From: an uncultured Bacilli bacterium
GTDB taxonomy: Bacteria > Bacillota_I > Bacilli_A > RF39 > UBA660
DNA: 6,238 nt
Reading direction: 5' to 3'
Assembly (NCBI GenBank): GCA_947623845.1
Contig: CANQHM010000058.1
Span: forward strand, 1-6,238
The position numbers were made by a program, and so were the translations under genes. Under the pieces are notes generated by a model. The model ran no database searches, was not told where the DNA came from, and saw only the letters and a list, made by a program, of their open reading frames with translations. Positions 1 to 5,324 of this stretch are shown here, one piece after another (the stretch's first letter is position 1; the number at the start of each line of letters is the position of its first letter).

Positions 1-20
1 CCATTTAGTAAAAAAGTTAT

Positions 21-26
21 TATAAT
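21..26 (+). promoter_or_regulatory. Candidate -10 box for the small antitoxin-like gene
   Basis: A perfect TATAAT lies 23 nt upstream of the ATG at 50, which would put the transcription start near position 33 and give a leader of about 17 nt. The matching -35 box would fall at or before the left edge of the window and cannot be seen. There is no TGn extension. AT-rich DNA produces such hexamers by chance, so this is a modest call, supported mainly by its good position relative to the gene. Confidence 0.35.
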
Positions 27-49
27 TAAGATAGAAAGTTGGTGAAAAT

Positions 50-238
50 ATGACTAAGAAAGTTAATAAGAAAGCAATACCTTTACCACTTCAAGAAAGT
101 TTAAAGAATTTAGAACCAACTAAGGAGTTATTAGATGCTATACAAGAAGGAGACGATATACTAATTGGGAAAATTAAAGTTAAGAGTTATCATAATGTTA
201 AAGAAATGTTTAAAGATATTATAAATACAAAATCTTAA
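50..238 (+). CDS. Small protein resembling the C-terminal half of a RelB/DinJ-type antitoxin
   Basis: This encodes 62 residues with no signal peptide or membrane segment. Residues about 24-58 (start PTKELLDAIQEGDD, then VKSYHNVKEMFKDI) follow the pattern of the RelB/DinJ antitoxin tail: a helix of the type N-x-E-T-L-x-A-I-E-E-G, a short K-G-Y-like turn, then an amphipathic helix of the type E-E-M-x-x-D-L. The KKAIPLPLQ segment near the start resembles the G-G-I-P-F linker that follows the ribbon-helix-helix domain in that family. The DNA-binding domain itself, about 45 residues, is absent. In-frame stops at 23-25 and 32-34 rule out an extension upstream. The start is supported by a degenerate Shine-Dalgarno sequence (AAAGTTGGTGA, 35-45) and a -10 box at 21-26. 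No toxin gene follows, because the gene ends tail-to-tail on truB. It may be an orphan antitoxin, an RHH-less antitoxin whose toxin lies to the left, or a remnant. Coding is likely. The family assignment is inference from pattern memory. Confidence 0.6.
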   Translation: MTKKVNKKAIPLPLQESLKNLEPTKELLDAIQEGDDILIGKIKVKSYHNVKEMFKDIINTKS

Positions 239-1071
239 TTATGAAACATTTTATATGCCCGATAGATAGTATTATCTTTTTGATAGATTGCAATTATTTT
301 ATTATTTTCTATAATACTTAAATATTCTTCTTCGTAAGGTAAAGAGATTTTATGACCATTTTTAACTTTAAAGAGTAATTCTTCATTAAGAGTTACTTTT
401 TTAAAGGGTAAGATTTCTTCTTTAGTATAGTATTTAAAATTATTAGTTTGTAAGTCTTCTAAACTGATACTATCTTCTAGAGAAAAAGGTCCTTGTTTAG
501 TTCTTATTAAACTAGTCATGGTAGCATAAGTACCTAAAGTATCACCAATATCTTTTATTAAACTTCTAATATAAGTTCCTTTACTAACTAAAGTTTTAAT
601 TTTTACTTCCTTATCGTTATAATCTAAAACTTCTATTTCTTTAATAGTAACTTCTCTTTTGGGGATTACGACCTCTTCCCCATTTCTTGCATATTCGTAA
701 AGTTTTTTCCCATTTACTTTAATTGCGGAATAAATAGGTGGCGTTTGCAAGTAGGTCTTTTGAAAACTATTTATGGTGTTAATAACTTTATTTTTATCAA
801 CAACTTTATTACTAGTTTTGGTAATATTACCAGTAATATCATAAGTATCGGTTTCTATACCTAGTTTAAATGTGGCGATATACTCTTTATAACTACTAGT
901 TAATAGTTCTACTAATTTGGTATCTTCATCAGTACATATAATTAGAACTCCAGATGCTATAGGATCTAGAGTTCCCGTATGTCCACATTTTCTTGTATTT
1001 AGAGTTTTACCAACTATGTTTACAATATCTCTACTAGTATAATTTGTAGGTTTATTAATATTAATTATCAT
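235..1071 (-). CDS. truB: tRNA pseudouridine(55) synthase TruB
   Basis: This 278-residue cytoplasmic enzyme isomerises U55 of the tRNA T-loop to pseudouridine. The family signature GHTGTLDPIASGVL is at residues 30-43, with D36 as the predicted catalytic aspartate. Also present are the YKEYIATFKLG segment (61-71), whose Tyr stacks on the target base, the PPIYSAIKVNGKKLYEYAR block (111-129) and GTYIRSLIKDIGDTLG (165-180) with the conserved Arg. Residues about 225-274 form a short PUA-like C-terminal domain ending in a YKMF motif. The N-terminal K-P-x-G-x-T-S motif reads KPTNYTS, with Asn in place of the usual Gly. At 278 residues it is slightly shorter than the roughly 300 of Bacillus homologues, with no catalytic loss. 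The ATG lies inside the end of rbfA (11-nt overlap) with only a weak GAAAG upstream, so translation is probably coupled. It is the last gene of the operon. Confidence 0.97.
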   Translation of the reverse strand: MIININKPTNYTSRDIVNIVGKTLNTRKCGHTGTLDPIASGVLIICTDEDTKLVELLTSSYKEYIATFKLGIETDTYDITGNITKTSNKVVDKNKVINTINSFQKTYLQTPPIYSAIKVNGKKLYEYARNGEEVVIPKREVTIKEIEVLDYNDKEVKIKTLVSKGTYIRSLIKDIGDTLGTYATMTSLIRTKQGPFSLEDSISLEDLQTNNFKYYTKEEILPFKKVTLNEELLFKVKNGHKISLPYEEEYLSIIENNKIIAIYQKDNTIYRAYKMFHN

Positions 1072-1408
1072 TCTCGTGGATACTTTCTATAATTTTATCA
1101 ATTTTATTACCATATTCAATAGATTTGTCAAAGATAAAACGAAGTTCAGGGGTGTGACGGAGATCCATGCGTTCCGCAACTAAAGTACGGACATAGGGAG
1201 CAGATTCTTTAAGTTCTTTTTCTAAAGAAGCAGGATCTAGAGCACTTAAAGAAGTAAAGTATACTTTAGCACTAGATAAGTCACTGGCAACATCAGCCCC
1301 AGTAATAGTGATAGTTTTAAGAAGTTCATCTCTTGCTTCACTACCTAGGATTTCTGCAATTACTCTTGCTAGTTCGTTAGAGATTTGTTTTTGTTTAATA
1401 CTATTCAT
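1061..1408 (-). CDS. rbfA: 30S ribosome-binding factor RbfA
   Basis: RbfA is a 115-residue single-domain KH-fold protein that binds immature 30S subunits and assists late 16S rRNA maturation, including processing at the 5' end. The length is normal for the family. The recognised pattern is complete: an N-terminal helix with the invariant-type ELARVIAEIL stretch (12-21), the strand ITGADVASDLSSAKVYF (35-51), and the signature LRHTPELRFIFDKSIEYG (83-100). Its ATG overlaps the infB stop codon as ATGA (1405-1408), and a Shine-Dalgarno sequence GAGGT sits inside the end of infB. Translation is therefore very likely coupled to that of IF2. Its own 3' end overlaps the truB start by 11 nt. ylxP, which separates infB and rbfA in Bacillus subtilis, is absent. 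Confidence 0.96.
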   Translation of the reverse strand: MNSIKQKQISNELARVIAEILGSEARDELLKTITITGADVASDLSSAKVYFTSLSALDPASLEKELKESAPYVRTLVAERMDLRHTPELRFIFDKSIEYGNKIDKIIESIHENDN

Positions 1409-3519
1409 CTTTTAACCTCAACAGTTTCGTATACTTCGAAAGTATCGCCCTCTTTTAAATCGCTATAATTTTCTAGAGTAATACCACATTCATAACCTTT
1501 TTTAACTTCTTTAACCGTATCTTTACCTCTTTGAAGACCAGCGATTTTACCATCGTGGATGATAATACCATCTCTTATAACGCGAATTTGAGAATTATTT
1601 TTTACAAGTCCGTCAGTGACATAAGAACCAGCAATTTTACCAACTTTAGAGAAGGTAAATATTTTTCTTACTTCAACATTACCAATTACTTTTTCTTCAT
1701 AAGTAGGTTCAAGCATACCTTTCATAGCAAGTTCCATATCTTCAATAACTTTGTAAATTATCGTATATAGTCTGATATCAACATTATATTCTTTCGCAAT
1801 TTCCTTAGTATTAGAAGATGGAACGACGTTAAAGCCGATAATAATGGCATCACTAGAATGGGCTAGAACGACATCGCTTTCGGTAATGGCGCCGATGTCA
1901 CTACGAATAACTTTAACTTTGACACCCTCGACATCAATTTTTTCTAGAGCACTACGAACAGCTTCTTCACTACCACGAACATCACATTTTAGAACGACAT
2001 TAATTTCTTTCGCCCCAGAATTAATTTTATTAAATAAGTCTTCTAAACTAACAGTTTGTTTTCGAAATTTCTTTTCTTTAGCAAGATTTTGTCTTTTTAT
2101 AGCAACTTCTTTAGCTTCGGTTTCAGTTTCAAAAGACATAAATTTATCACCAGCATTAGGATTTTCATTAATACCAGTTATTTCGACAGGAGTAGAAGGA
2201 CCCGCTTCCACAATAGATTCTCCTAAATCATTTTTCATGGTTCTTACTTTACCATAAGAAGTACCTACAACAATTGGGTCTCCTAATCTTAAAGTACCAT
2301 TTTGAATTAAGATAGTAGCCATACCACCAACGTTTTTATCAACTTTGGATTCAATAACACTACCAACCGCATAACGATTAGGATTAGCTTTTAGTTCTAA
2401 CATTTCACTAGTAGCAAGTATGGTATCAAATAATTTATCAATATTAGTTCCACTTAAGGCACTAATATCAACAAATGGATAAGATCCACCCCATTCTTCT
2501 GGCGTAATATTTAAAGCAGCCATACCTTCTCTAATCTTTTCTGGATTAGCATTAGGTTTATCAATTTTGTTTACAGCGACGATTATAGGAACTTTAGCTG
2601 CTAAAGCATGGTCGATAGCTTCTTTAGTTTGAGGCATAACGCCATCATCCGCTGCAACGATGATAATAACGATATCAGTTACACTAGCACCGCGAGCTCG
2701 CATTTCAGTGAAAGCAGCATGGCCTGGGGTATCTATGAATGTAATCTTTTCACCATTATGTTCAATTTGATAAGCCCCAATATGTTGGGTAATACCACCA
2801 AACTCGGTAGATACAACACTACTATGTCTTATGGTATCTAAAAGAGTTGTTTTACCATGGTCAACATGACCCATAATAGTTACAACGGGTGGACGAGGTA
2901 CTAAATCACTTGGGTTATCAACAATTTCATATTCTTCAAAATTAGAGACATCTTGAGTTTCAGCAGCTTTTAATTGTTTTTTATAATCCATAGCAATTAG
3001 AGAAGCTGTATCAAAATCAATAGCTTGCGGAAGACTTAACATCATTCCTAAACCCATTAATTTAGTAACAATTTCAGTACCACTAATACCTAATTCTACT
3101 GCTAAGTCATTAACACTCATACCTTCTTTATAAAGAATAATATTGGCATCTTTAGTATTAGTAGCAAGTTTTTCTTTATGTTTATACATTTCTTTTCTTT
3201 TACTTAAGTATTCTTCTTTAGCATTACTTACTTCACTACGTTTTTTAAGTTTTTGTTTTTTATCTTCTTCTTTATATTGTTTATCAATTTCATTATTTAG
3301 AATAAGTTCATCAACAGCTTCGTCAATAATATCTTCTTCATCTAAACTAGCTTCAGTAGTGGTACTAATTAAATTCATGGTATTATCTAACATGATAATA
3401 TCATCATCACTAAGCATGTCATCCCCACTTGCTACATCAATGCTTAATTCATGACATTTTTTTAGGACTTCCGCAATAGAATGGTTAGTATCCATTGCAT
3501 AATCTTTGACACTCATCAT
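1405..3519 (-). CDS. infB: Translation initiation factor IF-2
   Basis: This 704-residue GTPase delivers initiator fMet-tRNA to the 30S subunit and promotes subunit joining. Domains in order are an N-terminal IF2_N-like helical module (about 2-50), an acidic then Lys-rich linker (58-118), a second IF2_N module (about 131-176), the G domain, a beta-barrel domain II (about 380-470), domain III (about 495-580) and C2 (about 600-704). G motifs are GHVDHGKT (217-224, G1), [10 protein letters not shown] (241-250, G2), DTPGH (263-267, G3), NKID (317-320, G4) and SALSG (353-357, G5). The C2 signature [11 protein letters not shown] (675-685), of the fMet-tRNA-binding domain, is intact. Tandem ATG codons occur at 3519 and 3516, and a strong GAGGTGAG lies 8 nt before the first. 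The gene starts 17 nt after ylxR, with no ylxQ between. It ends in TGA overlapping the rbfA start. Confidence 0.98.
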   Translation of the reverse strand: MMSVKDYAMDTNHSIAEVLKKCHELSIDVASGDDMLSDDDIIMLDNTMNLISTTTEASLDEEDIIDEAVDELILNNEIDKQYKEEDKKQKLKKRSEVSNAKEEYLSKRKEMYKHKEKLATNTKDANIILYKEGMSVNDLAVELGISGTEIVTKLMGLGMMLSLPQAIDFDTASLIAMDYKKQLKAAETQDVSNFEEYEIVDNPSDLVPRPPVVTIMGHVDHGKTTLLDTIRHSSVVSTEFGGITQHIGAYQIEHNGEKITFIDTPGHAAFTEMRARGASVTDIVIIIVAADDGVMPQTKEAIDHALAAKVPIIVAVNKIDKPNANPEKIREGMAALNITPEEWGGSYPFVDISALSGTNIDKLFDTILATSEMLELKANPNRYAVGSVIESKVDKNVGGMATILIQNGTLRLGDPIVVGTSYGKVRTMKNDLGESIVEAGPSTPVEITGINENPNAGDKFMSFETETEAKEVAIKRQNLAKEKKFRKQTVSLEDLFNKINSGAKEINVVLKCDVRGSEEAVRSALEKIDVEGVKVKVIRSDIGAITESDVVLAHSSDAIIIGFNVVPSSNTKEIAKEYNVDIRLYTIIYKVIEDMELAMKGMLEPTYEEKVIGNVEVRKIFTFSKVGKIAGSYVTDGLVKNNSQIRVIRDGIIIHDGKIAGLQRGKDTVKEVKKGYECGITLENYSDLKEGDTFEVYETVEVKR

Positions 3520-3536
3520 AAGAGTCTCACCTCTTT

Positions 3537-3797
3537 CTATTTATTTACAATATTTAACATTTCTTCATATATTTCATCGGGAATAGGAGTTTCTAATACT
3601 CTATCTAATATTTTATTTTGACGCGCTTTTAATATGACTTTTTCATCTTTCTTTAGGTAAGCACCTTTACCACTTGCTTTACCAGTTACGTCAAGAGATA
3701 CTATTCCGTCTTTATTTCTTACGATGCGTAGTAAATCTTTTTTTTCTAATTTTTCTTTGGTTACAACACAACTACGCATTGGCTTTTTTTTAAGCAT
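3537..3797 (-). CDS. ylxR: YlxR/RnpM family RNA-binding protein (DUF448)
   Basis: This 86-residue basic protein belongs to the YlxR family, whose Bacillus member has been described as an RNase P modulator (RnpM) that binds RNase P RNA. Visible family features are the N-terminal MRSCVVTKE (7-15), equivalent to the R-x-C-V-x-x-R-E motif, LLRIVRNKDG (22-31), the central D-x-x-G-K-x-x-GKGAYL block (36-48; usually GRGAY) and a C-terminal helix ending in Lys. The length is normal. The ATG overlaps the end of nusA by 8 nt and is preceded by AGAAGG, so translation is probably coupled to NusA. The gene ends in TAG, just before the infB Shine-Dalgarno sequence. In many Firmicutes ylxQ, an L7Ae-like gene, follows directly, but here it does not. 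The family assignment is firm. The role in this organism rests on homology. Confidence 0.93.
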   Translation of the reverse strand: MLKKKPMRSCVVTKEKLEKKDLLRIVRNKDGIVSLDVTGKASGKGAYLKKDEKVILKARQNKILDRVLETPIPDEIYEEMLNIVNK

Positions 3798-4911
3798 TAC
3801 TATTACCTTCTTCAGTTACTTGTTGCATGGTTTTAACTTCTATCTTATATTTGGTTAAACGAGATGCTAAACGAATGTTAACACCTTTTTTACCAATAGC
3901 TAAAGATAAGTTATTTTCATCATCAACAATAGCTAAAGCTTCCTTTTTTTCAGGATCAGTAATACTTACGATGACGTTTTTAGCAGGAGCTAAAGCATTT
4001 TTAATATATTCCGCAGGGTCATCACTATATAGAACTAAGTCGATACGTTCACCATTTAATTCTTTTAAGATATTCGCAATACGAGTACCCTTTGCCCCAA
4101 TACATGAACCGATTGGATCGATATTAGTTTCAGTACTAGATACCGCAACTTTACTTCTTACTCCAGATTCTCTTGCTACCCCATGAATTAAAATGGTACC
4201 ATCGTTAACTTCAGGAATTTCACTTTCAAATAATCTTTTAATAAAACCATAATGATTTCTTGATAGTAAGATTAAAGGTCCTTTCGTTGTAGATTCAACT
4301 TTGGTAACATAGACTTTAATACTATTACCCATCTTTACAGTTTCCCCAGGAATCATTTCACTTCTTGGTAAGATACCTCTAGTTCTTCCTAAATCAACAT
4401 AGTAGTTTTTAGCATCTTCCATAGCAAGAGTTCCTACTAACATTTCATCTTTTTTATCAGCATAATCAGCAATTATACTATTTTTTTCAGCTTCTCTTAT
4501 TTGTTGGGTAACAACTTGTTTACAAACACCAGCAGCAACCCGACCAAAATCTTTAGGAGTTACTTCTTTTTCAATAGTTTCACCAACTTTAATATCAGGA
4601 ACCATTTCTTTAGCATCTTCTAAAAGAATTTGGGCATCGGGATTTATAGCTGGTGGTATTTCTACTTCATTACCTTCTTCATCTACTTCATAAGTTGGTT
4701 CTAGATAATCATCAACAACTATCAAATAAGAGATTACTTTAATATCTCCAGTATCTTCATTGATATCAACTCTAACATTAGTTTTAGCATTATAATTCTT
4801 TTTATAAGCAGCTGCTAAACCTTGCTTCATTGCTTCAATTACATCTTCCCTTTTAATCTTTTTTTCTTCAACTATATTGTCAAGTGCTTTTAAAAATTCA
4901 CTACCATCCAT
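3790..4911 (-). CDS. nusA: Transcription termination/antitermination factor NusA
   Basis: NusA binds RNA polymerase at the exit channel, enhances pausing and intrinsic termination and takes part in antitermination. This protein has 373 residues, the Firmicutes type without C-terminal acidic repeats. The order is an N-terminal polymerase-binding domain (1-125), the linker motif CKQVVTQQIREAEK (130-143), S1 (about 155-215), KH1 with GAKG (272-275) in DPIGSCIGAKGTRIANILKE, and KH2 with GKKG (340-343) in LSLAIGKKGVNIRLASRLT. Compared with my recollection of B. subtilis NusA, the N-terminal domain carries about 19 extra, mostly acidic and proline-rich residues around 69-96. The tail after KH2 is only about a dozen residues. 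A perfect AGGAGGT lies 8 nt before the ATG, inside the last codons of rimP, and the two genes are 2 nt apart. ylxR begins inside its 3' end. Confidence 0.98.
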   Translation of the reverse strand: MDGSEFLKALDNIVEEKKIKREDVIEAMKQGLAAAYKKNYNAKTNVRVDINEDTGDIKVISYLIVVDDYLEPTYEVDEEGNEVEIPPAINPDAQILLEDAKEMVPDIKVGETIEKEVTPKDFGRVAAGVCKQVVTQQIREAEKNSIIADYADKKDEMLVGTLAMEDAKNYYVDLGRTRGILPRSEMIPGETVKMGNSIKVYVTKVESTTKGPLILLSRNHYGFIKRLFESEIPEVNDGTILIHGVARESGVRSKVAVSSTETNIDPIGSCIGAKGTRIANILKELNGERIDLVLYSDDPAEYIKNALAPAKNVIVSITDPEKKEALAIVDDENNLSLAIGKKGVNIRLASRLTKYKIEVKTMQQVTEEGNSNA

Positions 4912-4913
4912 TG

Positions 4914-5171
4914 TTATTTACCTCCTCTTTCTTCACTAATAACATCTAAGATATATGATTCTTCAATTAAATCTAACTTGTCTAATATGGGATTGATAAC
5001 GTTTGTAGCTTCGACGATGGTATCTAGGTCAATACCATTTACTTTGTCTAAGACGATGGTTAAAAATCCATATTTTTTTTCTTGACGATAGGATACATCA
5101 CAAACGATGATGTCCATATCTTGCATTGGCTTTGTAATAGCTTCTCTAATTTTTTCTAAAGTTTTATCCAT
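4914..5171 (-). CDS. rimP: Ribosome maturation factor RimP, N-terminal domain only
   Basis: RimP assists maturation of the 30S subunit. The 85 residues match only the N-terminal alpha/beta domain of the family: DMDIIVCDVSYRQEKKYGFLTIVLDK (about 18-43), then GIDLDTIVEATNVINPILDKLD (46-67) and YILDVISEERGGK (73-85). The last corresponds to the Y-x-L-E-V-S-S-P-G border, where the usual protein of about 150 residues continues into an SH3-like C-terminal domain. That domain is missing. The stop codon lies 2 nt before the nusA ATG, and the final Arg-Gly-Gly-Lys is encoded by the nusA Shine-Dalgarno sequence, so there is no room for more. I chose the ATG at 5171 over the in-frame ATG at 5183 (4 residues longer, MECV). 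The 5171 start has GGAG 6 nt upstream (5178-5181), while the 5183 ATG has no Shine-Dalgarno sequence and overlaps that site. First gene of the operon. Confidence 0.85.
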   Translation of the reverse strand: MDKTLEKIREAITKPMQDMDIIVCDVSYRQEKKYGFLTIVLDKVNGIDLDTIVEATNVINPILDKLDLIEESYILDVISEERGGK

Positions 5172-5177
5172 AACACA

Positions 5178-5181
5178 CTCC
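5178..5181 (-). promoter_or_regulatory. Ribosome binding site that sets the rimP start
   Basis: The minus strand reads GGAG 6 nt before the ATG at 5171. The alternative in-frame ATG at 5183 shares a G with this site and has only AT-rich sequence with no Shine-Dalgarno sequence upstream. The downstream start is therefore preferred. The site lies about 6 nt after the T-tract of the leader hairpin. Confidence 0.6.
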
Positions 5182-5186
5182 ATTTC

Positions 5187-5217
5187 AATAATAAAAGTGG
5201 GAATATTCTGCCCACTT
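5187..5217 (-). terminator. Terminator-like hairpin in the rimP-nusA leader (candidate attenuator)
   Basis: On the minus strand AAGTGGG (5217-5211) pairs perfectly with CCCACTT (5201-5195) around a 9-nt loop. It runs straight into TTTTATTATT (5196-5187; its first two T bases belong to the stem). This is the form of an intrinsic terminator: a 7-bp stem with four G-C pairs and then a U-rich run. It sits inside the leader, about 10 nt after the predicted transcription start and just before the rimP ribosome binding site. It would therefore act on the operon's own transcript rather than end another gene. NusA autoregulation through a terminator in this leader has, to my knowledge, been reported in Bacillus subtilis. 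Extending that here is inference. It might also simply stabilise the 5' end, or stop read-through from the Rpn-family gene upstream. Confidence 0.65.
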
Positions 5218-5234
5218 CATTTCAAGTTGCTCTT

Positions 5235-5264
5235 ATTATAACACGTTATATTTAGAAAAGTAAA
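5235..5264 (-). promoter_or_regulatory. SigA-type promoter with extended -10 for the rimP-nusA-infB operon
   Basis: The minus strand has TATAAT (5240-5235) preceded by TGT, giving a perfect extended -10 (TGnTATAAT). TTTACT (5264-5259, four of six matches to TTGACA) lies 18 nt further upstream. Transcription should start near 5228, which leaves about 47 nt before the rimP ribosome binding site. It lies in the only sizeable intergenic gap of the minus-strand cluster and points toward rimP. No other convincing promoter is seen inside the operon, so this probably drives all six genes. Confidence 0.75.
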
Positions 5265-5279
5265 TAACTTTTGGCTAAA
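5251..5279. repeat. Imperfect inverted repeat overlapping the operon -35 box
   Basis: On the plus strand TTTAG-AAAAGT (5251-5261) is followed by a 5-nt spacer AAATA and then by ACTTTT-gg-CTAAA (5267-5279). This makes 11 complementary base pairs with a 2-nt bulge. The -35 hexamer at 5259-5264 lies in its centre. It could be an operator for a dimeric regulator, or a weak AT-rich hairpin at the 3' end of the transcript of the upstream gene. Low G+C means chance is a real possibility. Confidence 0.35.
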
Positions 5280-5324
5280 AATATGCAACTAGATTGTTAG
5301 TACCCTTTTTATTTTTTTAGAAAA

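Noticed and set aside
213..238. Possible bidirectional terminator hairpin (AAGAT...ATCTT) at the convergent gene ends
   Set aside because: The stem is 5-7 almost purely A-T pairs with a bulge and a loop of about 14 nt, and no T-tract follows on either strand. It is too weak to call.
1531..3454. Several plus-strand open frames of 77-137 codons antisense to infB (1531-1770, 1844-2257, 2608-2841, 3143-3454)
   Set aside because: They lie entirely opposite a fully conserved IF2 gene, have Ser/Leu/Phe-rich compositions typical of antisense frames, and resemble no family I know. I treat them as shadows.
3827..4186. 119-codon plus-strand open frame antisense to nusA
   Set aside because: It runs opposite the conserved KH domains of NusA and has no family resemblance or supporting context. 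It is a shadow frame.
5225..5290. Inverted 6-mers AGTTGC (5225-5230) and GCAACT (5285-5290) flanking the operon promoter
   Set aside because: Only six bases match at a distance of 54 nt, with no further extension. Not distinguishable from chance.
5273..5320. Long-range pairing CTAAAAA/TTTTTAG after the Rpn-family gene as its terminator
   Set aside because: The 7-bp stem is nearly all A-T with a loop of more than 30 nt. Such matches are expected by chance in this composition.
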